64,000 nucleotides of DNA, taken from assembly GCA_029990175.1 (NCBI GenBank), contig JARKIP010000017.1, positions 34,025,001-34,089,000 on the forward strand. The letters run 5' to 3'. The translations under genes and the position numbers were made by a program. Below, in pieces: positions 55,032 to 64,000 of this stretch; the stretch's first letter is position 1; each line of letters opens with the position of its first letter. Source of the DNA: Petunia secreta (lineage: Eukaryota > Streptophyta > Magnoliopsida > Solanales > Solanaceae). Below the pieces are notes generated by a model that ran no database searches, was not told the origin of the DNA, and saw nothing but the letters and a program-made list of their open reading frames with translations.

Positions 55032-55730
55032 AATAAAACTTCTAAGAATAAAACAAGCAGAAAGATGAGATTAACAAGCGAAGAGGATTAGGGGTGTAAT
55101 TTAGCGCATATAAGTGTAACTTGCCCAACCTCAGGTTGGTAATAAATTATTGATGGGTTAATCGGGGACAACTAAATTAGAATTTCTAAAGGTTTATATC
55201 TACGTGCTACCTGGATACCCAAATTGACCCACAAACAAAATGTAAAAAAAAAAAAAAAGGGTTGTTTCATCCAATTTCCTTCTCTATGAAGAAAAGAAAA
55301 GTTGTTGTAGTTTGATTTGCTAAATAGAAAAACTGTTTATAAGAAACACATAAAAAATGCTTTTGACCTGGATGAGTTGGAAATGACCCAAATTGACTTT
55401 GAGCAAACTTTGGACATATTGTCTGTTACGCGGTGTTTTCTTGAGTTTGCTTATAATGGTTCCCTCCGCATGCTAGACTAGATTGTCAATATCGTGCGGA
55501 AAAATCGATGTCAATTACAGTGTGTATAAAAAAAAGTAATAGAAATGAGAGTCATTGCAACTTGCTTGTATTAATGAAAACTAACCGATTACAAGAAAGC
55601 CAACGTGGTGTCGAGGGGGAGAGACACCAGAGCAGAAATATGAAAGCAGCTTACAAAGATTCGAATACCTTATCCCCCAATATATGTCTTAAAAAGAAAA
55701 ACTCATATCTAAGAGTAGAAAACAAACGGC
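55032..55730. other. Flank between copia element and solo LTR
   Basis: No gene recognised. Because the solo LTR is inserted into a minus-strand chromovirus ending near 59775, at least the part nearest 55730 should be that chromovirus's 3' non-coding region or LTR. I could not locate the LTR ends. Confidence 0.45.
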
Positions 55731-55735
55731 TAGAC
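55731..55735. other. Target-site duplication TAGAC, left copy
   Basis: TAGAC precedes TGTAATCACC here and follows GTGTGACA at 59770-59774, a perfect pair. Confidence 0.88.
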
Positions 55736-58700
55736 TGTAATCACCTAATTTTGACACAAAAGTTAGAAAATATACATAGAAAGGCCGTCCAAATATTTAT
55801 GCTAATTTTCTAGAATATTTTCCAATTTTCCTAGATTTTTTCTAATCTTTTGTTTCTAGCTTTAGTAAATTAATTAAAGAAAAATATAAAAAAAAATTAA
55901 TAAATATCTTGCTTTATATGTAGTATTTACTTGTTAATTGTGTGTTAACATTATTTGTTCCTGTAATTGTATGAGGGTTGTTTGATTAGACTAATTATTA
56001 GTGGGCTATTAGAGAGTTGGTGTTATTTTGTAAGTATAAATTGAGATTTTGGCTACTTTATTCAGAAAACAAAGTAGAAAATCAGTCCAAGCCCAACTCC
56101 CTGACCCGCTAAGCCCAAACCCTACTCTCATCCCAGCCGTCCATTTCAAGTTGGAGGGCCAAGATGAACCGGGTCAAGATCTGACCCGAAAGGGATCCGT
56201 TTGCTCCTAGCTTCCACCAACTTAAGTGATTTTTGCCACATTTTACCATCACACCCATTGAGTTCCTTGAGAGCCGGTGAAACTATGGCCAAATTTCCAC
56301 CACCCGCCGGAAATCACCTCCCACCATATCTCCGCCGGCAGTGTGCCGCACCACCACCGCCGGCCGCCGCCAGAAAAACCCCAAATTACAGTACCCAACT
56401 CGCCCCAAGCCCCTCTTTCCATTTCCTCAAGTATTTTGCCCAAATTCTTAGCCGTTTCTTGAAGATCGGGATTCAAAGATCTGATTTACCCCTTTTCGGC
56501 GAATAATCCATATTTTCTGGTGAACCTTTATGTCTTCGGCTTCACCTCATTCTTCTCACACCGTTTCTGGAACTCGCCGCACGGAATACCTTCTCCTCCG
56601 GTAAAAACGGCACGGCAGCCTACTTTGGCTTTCCTTCATTGATTTTCTCAGTTTTTATCCTATCCATTCTCTTCTTTTTCTAGTTGAATTGGGATCGTTT
56701 CAGTTAGAGCAAGAAAGGATGGAATCGAATTGCTATGGCGTGTATTTGATGATGGCATGTAGGTGATACTGATTAGCAAAGCGCGACAATGACTATGTGG
56801 CGACATTTGGGGTGACGCAGCAGCGACGTAAGATGGTCAGGCTGTTTCAGTTTGTTAATTTGGAAGCAGGGGATATTTTTGTGAACGGCATAGGGGGCTG
56901 TAATTCGAAACCATTGGTGGTGAATCCGTGGAGGGGAGCTCTGTGTGTGTGTGAGATAAGGCTGATCCAGTTGGTTTTGGCACGGGTATGCAGTTGTGTT
57001 GTCGACGCAAATGTAGCGTCGATGTGTGCTATGAGCTTAAGGGCTGTGTAGGAGAGGTGACAAGGTTGCGATGATGATATTCATAGCTTTGGTGATGCTC
57101 TGACGCAGCAGCTATGGTGAATGTGAACAAGGCATTAATGGTGTCAAGGCAGCGGAGCAGTGAAGCAGTGGACGATCAGAGTCGTAGTGATGCAGCGGCA
57201 CAATGATAGTTTGGGAACAATTAGCAAACTGGTTAGAGTTAGAAAGCTCTATTACTTTGTTTCCTTTCTTGTTTAGTCTTGAGAAGAAAGAAAAAATAGA
57301 GAGTAAACTGTTTCAATTTTTGAGAAAATAGGTTGATCCGACTGTGAAAATCATATATACATGTTGTTGTTTCGTAATTGTGATCTCATGTCGAGTTATG
57401 TTGAATCGTGATTATTCATCCGCATAATACCCATTTAGGTTGTAGTGTGTCCAAGATGCTCATTGTCTATCATATGTATCAGAATTGTTCCTTTTGTCTT
57501 ATGTTTCTTTGTCTAGTTTGTATGATAGCTTGTAACAATTTCTTGTTAACTAGTCCATTAGAACCTTAAGTCGTCATTGCCTGTAAGTTGATTGTGTAGG
57601 TGTTCAAGTGCCAAGTATAATCCTGCTCTTGTCCATGGCTTGAATAAATAGGTCCCTATTTGTTACATCTCCACACCCTGAGTGCTAGTTTTCCATTAAG
57701 CTCCAGTTTGAAACATGGTGTGAATCTATGTTATTTTAGTTCAAGCATGAATTATAATTTGATAGATTGTTTAAGCTTGGAGCAGGTTTAAGCCTTGTCT
57801 GTTAGTTCGTGGTTGGTGTTAAAATTTGTCTGTTTGTGGTGAATTTGTTCATGTTATCTTGGAGTGTGAATGTCCAGTTAGTATAAGATTGTTAGCTTGC
57901 TGAGAGTTCTTAGGAGCTAATTTAGATGGTTGTTAGTTGTTAGAGTTTACAACCTAAGAGTCCACTATATTCTTTTGGATTCTCAAATGAGTTTGAACTC
58001 CTCAGTTTAGTTGGTTGTGATATTGTTGACTTGTTGAGATAGTTAGGATGACATAGGATTGATGATGTCAAATGGATGTCAAAGAATGAGGCAAAGAAGT
58101 ACAAGGGTGGCAGCAGAGAGTTCTGCCCTCTTTTGTTCTAGTACAGCCTTGCATGCCATGAAATAATGGCCTGAAATGCTAAGGCTTGGGGGCACATGGG
58201 CTGGTCCTTTTACTGGTGCACACCCCACTCCCCCCTATTTTGAGAGCCTTTTCACTCTCTTTAAAGAGGGGAAACAGAACAAAAAAAGGGGCAGCAGAGA
58301 ACATTAAAGCAGACAACATTAACTAGACAAGAGAGAACCTTAACTCTACAGGCAACTACCACACCTTTGGTAGCTTTGAATGCAGAAAGTTAAGTAGAAG
58401 AGTGAAAAAGCAAGAAAGAAAAGTAAAAAGTAAAAAAAAAAAAAAAAAAAGGGGAGAAGAGATTAGTAAAAAAGGAAAGTTCAGTTTGGGTATTGGAAGC
58501 TTAAGGTTGAGTAAGCTTGTGGCTGTTGTCCGTTGCTTTGGTTTGCTCAGCTGCTGTGGTTGCTTGTATCCTCGGTGGTGTTGCTGGTTTGTTCTGGGTG
58601 TGGTGTTTTGCACGATTTGTTCTTGGAGATTTAAGTTGTGACCTTTCTTTGGAATTTGCTCTACTAGGTACCTTTTCTATAACCTTTTCTGTATATTTGT

Positions 58701-59769
58701 TTAGCATGTTTTTAAAAGTTTGAGTATGATGAAATTATTCCAATAAAACTATTTCAGCTTTTCAAGAATGCTTATCTCTGTTCCATAGCTCATGCTTTTA
58801 CATTGTTTGTTATCAATAAGTTAGAAATCTGGACGTACTAATTTAATGAGGTGTTATTCACTTATAAACTTAAGCCCAAAACGAAAGCTTAACCAATTTG
58901 AAAAAGTAAGCTATTAAAAGATGGAAGGTCTAACGCTAGAAGGTAAAAGAGTAAAGGAACATAGGTGCCAAACCTGAAACATAAATGTAAATAGGACATT
59001 TAGTGCAATCACTTTAAACTTAACGTGCAGGTTCTGTTCTCAAATACGAGATTTGCAGAAGTAATCTGGCCCAGTTTAAAATTTGACCCTCCCTTTATCC
59101 AAATCTATTTTAAAAAAAAAATAAAAGGTCAATCTTTGAAAATTAAAGAAAGGGACTATGAATTTATAGAAACAAGTCACTTAAACATACTTTACCTTTC
59201 TTTTACATGGTTTAAAACATATCTTAGTTGTTTTTAGCATATTTAAAGGGAATGTTGTGTATATATTACAACCTAATAGATGCTTTTAACTTATAGCATT
59301 CACAGTAAAATATGAGAGTTTGAGACAATGGCCTATCCACGCCCACAATTAACTAAATAATTATTTTCCGCATAGAGCTTACTTTAATTCAAGGCTTAAC
59401 ATAATAAGGCAAATACAACAAAATATTTTTAAAAAAGTACTAAAATGCGATAAGTAAAGCAACTGTGCTTGGCACAGGATTCGAGGGCGCCTAACACCTT
59501 CCCAAGAATCAACCGAGGTCCTTACCCGAATCTCAAAACGCAGGCCTTTGACGAGTCAAAAGGTGTTCTGAGGTACCTTTGGTGACTTGGCACACACTTG
59601 AACTTGTCAAGTGGCGACTCCGTAAAAAATAATATAGTTTGGTACCTTTTGAACACCGTCACTTCCTTAAATGGAAACCCTTTAACAAATAGCGCAGAAA
59701 ATCAAATCAAAATTCCATAAAGCGCTGTTAACCGAGAATCAAGCGGTTTGGGAAAAAAGGGGTGTGACA
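55736..59769 (+). repeat. Solo LTR of the TGTAATCACC family, 4.0 kb
   Basis: 4034 bp, TGTAATCACCTAATTTTGAC...GGGTGTGACA, flanked by TAGAC on both sides with no internal region, so it is a solo LTR left by recombination. It is related along its length to the LTRs at 9091 and 20573, most clearly near the 3' end (TGCTTGGCACAGGA, CTAACACCTTCCC, TTGTCAAGTGGCGACTCCG). It is much diverged, so it belongs to another subfamily or an old insertion. Open frames inside it have no recognisable domain. Confidence 0.9.
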
Positions 59770-59776
59770 TAGACAA

Positions 59777-60364
59777 TCATACTAGGAAAATACAGAAAGA
59801 TAAACTAACTATATTTACAATAGTGTGCGGCACTTTGAGGAACCGCATCCTTGTCTGCGTCTTCACGGTACGCGCACAGAGCATGGGGATTTGGCGTGCA
59901 CAGGTGCGGGGAATTCTGCGTTGGGCCGTGCATGTGCAGGTTGCATAACATTGGCGCACTCTAGTGTGGGACAGACAGCGTTGGGGGTGTGCATGCGCAT
60001 ATCGTATGACATTGGCGCACTCAAGTGCAGGGTGCACGACCGGTAGCTGTGGGCAGGCTTTGAGGGCGCTATCTACTTGTTGTGCGCGGGCACACTCAAC
60101 AGGTGGAGCGACATATGCAGATGCACATGTAGATCTTGGTGCGGCCACGTCCGTGGCACTAGGCGCTTTGAGGCTTGCCAGGGCACCGCAAGGCGTACCT
60201 AAGGAGTCATGGGGCACAGCTGAAAGTCCGCCCATGGTATTCTCCCGTACCTGAGTTGGTGACGTCCACGGTGCCTTCCTTGCTAGATAAACAGCTATCA
60301 GGTCCTTGAAGGCTTTGAGGTTTGTTCCCCTATCCCATGTGTTCTGCTCTGCATCACATCCGCT
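59777..60364 (-). pseudogene. Chromovirus polyprotein C-terminal tail
   Basis: Minus strand from 60364: a stop and degraded chromodomain tail, then NLKAFKDLIAVYLARKAPWT near 60330-60260, then an open Ala/Cys/Arg-rich tail (60235-59777) with a repeated motif around VRQCYATCTCTAQ and NVIRYAHAHPQR. The tail is GC-rich, unlike the rest of the window. It ends two codons before the solo LTR junction. Confidence 0.65.
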
Positions 60365-60724
60365 CTATTTCACCAAAAATTTCTGGTGATCATTTTTTGA
60401 GGCATGAATAACACGGTCATCAAGGATAACTTCTGTTACTTCTTCCCTGACCACTTTTTTTTTGTGGATGCTTGGCATTGTGAGCTGGCTTCTAGAAAGA
60501 TCATCCTTGTCTTTTTGGAAGGGCTTCAGAAGGCTGACATAAAAGACACGATAGATCTTCCACCAAGCTGGCAGTTTAACATGATAGGCAACTTTTCCAA
60601 CACATTTCACAATGGACAGCGGTCTAATGTATTTTTGCAGGAGAGGCGGGTCATGAGCTCTCGCAAACAGATATCTACTGGGGATCGTTACTATTACCTT
60701 GTCCCCCAATTTTGTACTCCACAA
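60365..60724 (-). pseudogene. Chromovirus integrase C-terminus and chromodomain
   Basis: The integrase C-terminal part (KLGDKVIVTIPSRYLFARAH, YIRPLSIVKCVGKVAYHVKL, VFYVSLLKPFQKD) leads into the chromodomain start (EEVTEVILDDRVIHASKNDH then QKFLVK). Chromodomains of this type steer integration to marked heterochromatin. A stop after FLVK, where WKG is expected, truncates it. Confidence 0.85.
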
Positions 60725-60822
60725 AGCGCCGGTTTTGATCTGTACACTTTTTCATCCTCCTTTGTGATTTTTCAAGATAGCTCCCACTATCTCTAGGTTT
60801 CTGTTCCACTCTCTTGAGAAAC

Positions 60823-61341
60823 TCACAGCTCTCGGAGACTTTGACACATTTGGTCAACAGTTTGAGGGAGAAGAGGTTGTTGTCCTATCATAATTTCAAA
60901 AGCGCTCATGTTGGTACTTGAGCACTTTTGGGCGTTGAAGCATAACTGGGTAGAATCCAATAGCTTCACCCAATTATTCTGCAACCCAGTTACAAAATAA
61001 TGCAGATATTTTTCGAGCATATCGTTGAACCGCTCCGTCTGGCCATCGGATAGTGAATGAAAACTGGAACTATGACTCAACTTGGACCCGAGGCACTTGA
61101 AGAGCTCGGTGCAAAAGTTACTGGTGAATCGTGAGTCACGATCACTAACAATATCTCTAGGCAGACCCCAATACTTCACAACATGCACAAAGAAGAGCCG
61201 TGCAGTCTCTTCAGCTGCTATATATTTCGGGGCTGCTATAAAAGTCGCATATTTAGAGGACCGATCAACCACTACCAGAATAGTGGTTAGGTCTCCAACC
61301 TTGGGCAATCCGGTGATAAAATCTAGAGAGACGCTTCCCAA
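60823..61341 (-). pseudogene. Chromovirus integrase core
   Basis: The catalytic DDE core is seen as SLDFITGLPKV, VVVDRSSKYATFI, DIVSDRDSRFTSNF and LSDGQTERFNDMLEKYL. It is open over 172 codons. The upstream zinc-binding HHCC region (toward 61580) is out of frame. Confidence 0.88.
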
Positions 61342-61623
61342 GGCCTCTTTGGGACAGGTAGCGGCTCCAAAAGTCTTGCTTTCGTCAAATGGTCCGGTTT
61401 GTCTTTCTAACAGACCAAGTAGGTCTACACATATTGATCTACATCATCAGCCATTTGTGGCCAATAATATGTGCGCTGTAATAACCCCAAGGTTCTATCC
61501 ATTCCAAGATGCCCGACCGAGGGTATCATGGTATTCCTTCAAAAGGGTCTTCCGCAAATCACCTCCCTTAGGTACATAAATTCTCTTCCCTTTTATTTTG
61601 ATAAAACTATCATCCATATAAAA

Positions 61624-62262
61624 CTAACGCGTTTTTCCTTGCTCCACAAGGCTGATCAAGTCTTGAGCGACAGGATCACAATCAAGAAGATCCTTGATCT
61701 GATCCTTAATACTGGTGGTTATCTCGCTTCTATAGAGGGCAACGAGCACACACACCGTGGCTAAGTCGGCCCTCCGACTTAGTGCATCAACAACCTGGTT
61801 CAACTTCCCACTCTTGTATTCAAACTGGAAATTAAACTTATCAAGAAGCTCTTGCCATCTAGCATGTCTCCCATTCAGTTTTGGCTGCGTCATGAAATAG
61901 CTGACAACTGTGTTGTCTGTCTTGACAACAAAGGGTGCTCCAAGTAGATAATAGGGCCATAAGCGCAAGCAATGGACCTCGTAGGGCGCATAGCGTCTCT
62001 CATAAGCAACTGGGTGCCCCTCCTGCATCAAAAATCCACCAAGTGTGAAGTCTGAGGCATTAGTCTATACTTCAAACGGTTTGGATATATTAGGAAGAGC
62101 CAAAACCGAGCTTCTAGACATAGCCATTTTCAAAGAAGTAAAGCCCTTCTCACGTCTTGGGCACCACTCCCACGTCCTGGCCTTCTTCAAAAGTTTCTTC
62201 AGGGGTACAACAATAAGGGAATAATCCTTCACGAACCATCGATAGAAATTGCATAGACCCAA
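61624..62262 (-). pseudogene. Chromovirus RNase H region
   Basis: LCNFYRWFVKDYSLIVVPL (62262-62065) is the RT thumb/connection. HPVAYERRYAPYE, VVKTDNTVVSYFMTQPKLNG and LDKFNFQFEYKSGKLNQVVD plus ALSRR (62031-61624) are RNase H. A frame break near 62040-62065 separates the two. Confidence 0.85.
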
Positions 62263-62298
62263 GAAAGATCTTAGGGCATGAATATCCTTTGGTGGTGG

Positions 62299-62996
62299 CT
62301 AATCAGCAATAGCTTGAATTTTCCCGCTATCCATTTTGATTCGTCCCTCTCCGACTACATGCCCAAGAAAGTAGATCTGCTTTTGGACAAAAGCGCATTT
62401 CGACGGCTTGGCATATAATTCGTGCTCCCTTAGCCTTGTCAAGACCTTCTTCAAATGCATCATATGATCCTTCATGCTCATAATATAGACCACAATGTCA
62501 TCCAGATAGACGACCACAAATTCATCTATAAATTCCTGGAAGACTTGATTCATCAAAGTACAAAACGTTACTGGAGCGTTAGTTAAGCCAAACGGAATAA
62601 CCAAAAAATCAAACGATCCATATCTTGTGACACAAGTAGTTTTGTGTTCATCTCCTTCAGCGATACACACTTGCTAATAGCATGGTGTCAAGTCTATGTG
62701 AATATCGCGGCACCACCTAGCCCGTCGAACAAGCCCGCCATCAAAAGAAAAGGGTACTTATTCTTCACACTAATTTTGTTCAGCGCTCTATAGTCCACAC
62801 AGAGCCTTGAGGATCCGTCGTTCTTCTTTTGAAATAGCAGAGGCGAGCCATAAGGGGACTTAGATGGCACAATAATTTCAGCATCCAGCATTTTCGTCAA
62901 TTGTATCCGAAGCTCGGTGAGTTCTGGTTGTGACATTCGATACAGTACCCGAGCAAGAGGCCTTGCGCCCGGCACCAGCTCAATATGATGATCCAC
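62299..62996 (-). pseudogene. Chromovirus reverse transcriptase
   Basis: HHIELVPGARPLARVLYRMS, SPYGSPLLFQKKNDGSSRLC and VDYRALNKISVKNKYPF (62996-62694) are fingers. After a break at about 62690, YGSFDFLVIPFGLTNAPVTF and the catalytic YLDDIVVY near 62500 follow, then FLGHVVGEGRIKMD. The YLDD form of the active site is normal for Ty3/gypsy. Confidence 0.9.
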
Positions 62997-63108
62997 AGCT
63001 CACTTAGGCGGCAGTCGCCTAGTCATTTTCGGTGGCATCACATCTTCAAAGTCCACCAATATATCCTTCACAGCTGAAGGTATAGGGCCAGACGCCCGTT
63101 CGATCTCC

Positions 63109-63384
63109 TCAACACATAAAATAGCCAAGAATGTTGGTTCTCTTGACACCCTTCTTCAGTTGCATGGATGAGATGCTCCTCTCGTTCAACTTTCCATGCA
63201 GAGTTGAAACTGTGCATGGTTTTTCCCCTATTATAAGTAGGGCATCCTCATGCGGCAAGACCGCGGTCTGAGTTTCCCCCAAAAATTCTAAACTAATAAT
63301 TAGTTTGAAATCGTCCATCGTGAATACGGACAACGTATTCTTCCCTTTATAGGGTCCCAGTTTGATCGGAACTCCCTTCTCCAC
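63109..63384 (-). pseudogene. Chromovirus protease region
   Basis: The frame reads VPIKLGPYKGKNTLSVFTMD plus DFKLIISLEFL, then TAVLPHEDALLIIGEKPCTV. These match the retropepsin C-terminal half and the linker to RT seen in plant chromoviruses. The upstream half containing DTGATHNF-like sequence is interrupted around 63540-63600. Confidence 0.7.
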
Positions 63385-63386
63385 AC

Positions 63387-63536
63387 CTCCAACAGGTTGA
63401 GCTGGGGAGTTGATAGCCTTCAGTTGACCATGACCCTTATTCAGGATGAGTCTTAGTCATTCTCCAACAGGTTGAGCTGGGGAGTTGATAGCGTTCACTC
63501 GACCATGACCCTTCTTCACGACAAGTCTTAGTCACT
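63387..63536 (-). repeat. 75-bp tandem duplication in the protease region
   Basis: Units 63387-63461 and 63462-63536 share CTCCAACAGGTTGAGCTGGG, GAGTTGATAGC and CCATGACCCTT, with about 10 differences. The period is 25 codons, so the frame is kept. Each unit carries a TGA where a Trp codon is expected before LRL. Confidence 0.88.
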
Positions 63537-63581
63537 CCACTTCTGTGGCAGCCAAATAATTATGAGTAGAACCAGTATCTA

Positions 63582-64000
63582 TCATTGCACAAATAGTTTG
63601 CCATTAACCTGAACGTCGATGTACATGAGTCCCTTACTTTTGCCAACCCGAGATTTGGCATCAGCTTCAGAACTCTTCTTCTGACCAACAGGATCAGTTT
63701 CCTTCTTCAATCGAAGACCAACCGTACTTGTTTCATCCACTTCTTGAGAAATAGAATAGAACTTGTGCGAAAACGCACCAATGGGATCTTCATCCTCATC
63801 CTCTTCCTCTACTTCTTCTTCCTCAAATGTTTCCTGAGCATTCACCTTCCTCCTCTCAGGGAAATCAGCTACCCTGTGAGGACCGCCACATTCAAAACAC
63901 CCACCTTTAGGAACAAAGGCTCCCTTTGCTTTGTTTTGAGACGCAGTGTTGCTACTGCTTGAGGAAGAGGCCTTAGAGTAATTGGTACTCCTCTCTCCCC
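63582..64000 (-). pseudogene. Chromovirus gag C-terminus with altered zinc knuckle
   Basis: The minus strand reads CFECGGPHRVADF (63899-63861), then an acidic run (EEEEVEEEDEDEDP) and a linker to MYIDVQVNGKLFVQ, the first strand of the protease. The final Cys of the usual CX2CX3HX4C knuckle is Phe. Gag continues beyond the window. Confidence 0.75.

Larger units (their letters stand above)
59775..64000 (-). mobile_element. Ty3/gypsy chromovirus, minus strand, cut by window edge
   Basis: Reading right to left: gag end with zinc knuckle, protease, reverse transcriptase, RNase H, integrase, then a chromodomain. That is the chromovirus order, with integrase after reverse transcriptase. The 5' LTR and most of gag lie beyond 64000. 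The 3' end is interrupted by the solo LTR at 55736-59769. Stops, frameshifts and a tandem duplication make it defective. Confidence 0.92.

Noticed and set aside
1..64000. Endogenous pararetrovirus sequences, common in Solanaceae
   Set aside because: All reverse transcriptase regions are followed or preceded by integrase, and no movement-protein or coat motifs were seen.

Overview
The window looks like nuclear DNA of a dicot plant, most likely a member of the Solanaceae. It is AT-rich and intron-bearing, and most of it is nested LTR retrotransposons, MITEs and SINEs. The Solanaceae call rests on a TS-type SINE with a (TTG)n tail, on Tat/Ogre elements whose LTRs begin TGTAATCACC, and on general resemblance. 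It is an inference, not a database result.

Layout. 1-3567: 3' part of a decayed Ty1/copia element. 4046-5690: intron-containing pseudogene of an ACR9/ACR10-like ACT-domain-repeat protein. About 5815-6230: an array of fixed-length 25-nt palindromes. 6456-7075: truncated ATG18 pseudogene. 7225-7885: two short-period tandem arrays. 7890-9090 and 24385-27740: an older Grande/Tat-like Ty3/gypsy element with a coding region antisense to its LTR. It is split by a young 15.3-kb element at 9091-24384 (target duplication CTTAT) that has 3.8-kb LTRs, a gag remnant and no pol. 28197-38590: a second, non-coding Tat-like element on the minus strand (target duplication TATAT). 38985-39800: an inverted relative of the palindrome array plus a third array. 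40084-41702: MITEs, a foldback element and a SINE nested in it.

About 41740-47087 holds the only intact host gene I can support. It is a five-coding-exon gene for a 295-residue telomere-repeat-binding factor of the single-Myb-histone (TRB) family, with two telobox motifs upstream. 49323-49370 is an isolated APS-kinase-like exon on the minus strand. 49425-55031 is a Ty1/copia element with both LTRs and a broken pol. 55736-59769 is a 4.0-kb solo LTR (target duplication TAGAC), related to the 9091 element's LTR and inserted at the 3' end of a minus-strand chromovirus that runs off the window (59775-64000).

How the parts fit. The two non-coding or gag-only Tat-like elements share the 13-nt polypurine tract AAAGAGGGGCAGC, the same primer-binding-site type and a conserved hairpin motif, so one autonomous Tat/Ogre helper probably mobilised both. 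Both carry tandem arrays toward their 3' ends. The least explained structures are the 25-nt palindrome arrays with matched arms, and the paired-arm hairpin found in four copies inside the Tat-like elements.
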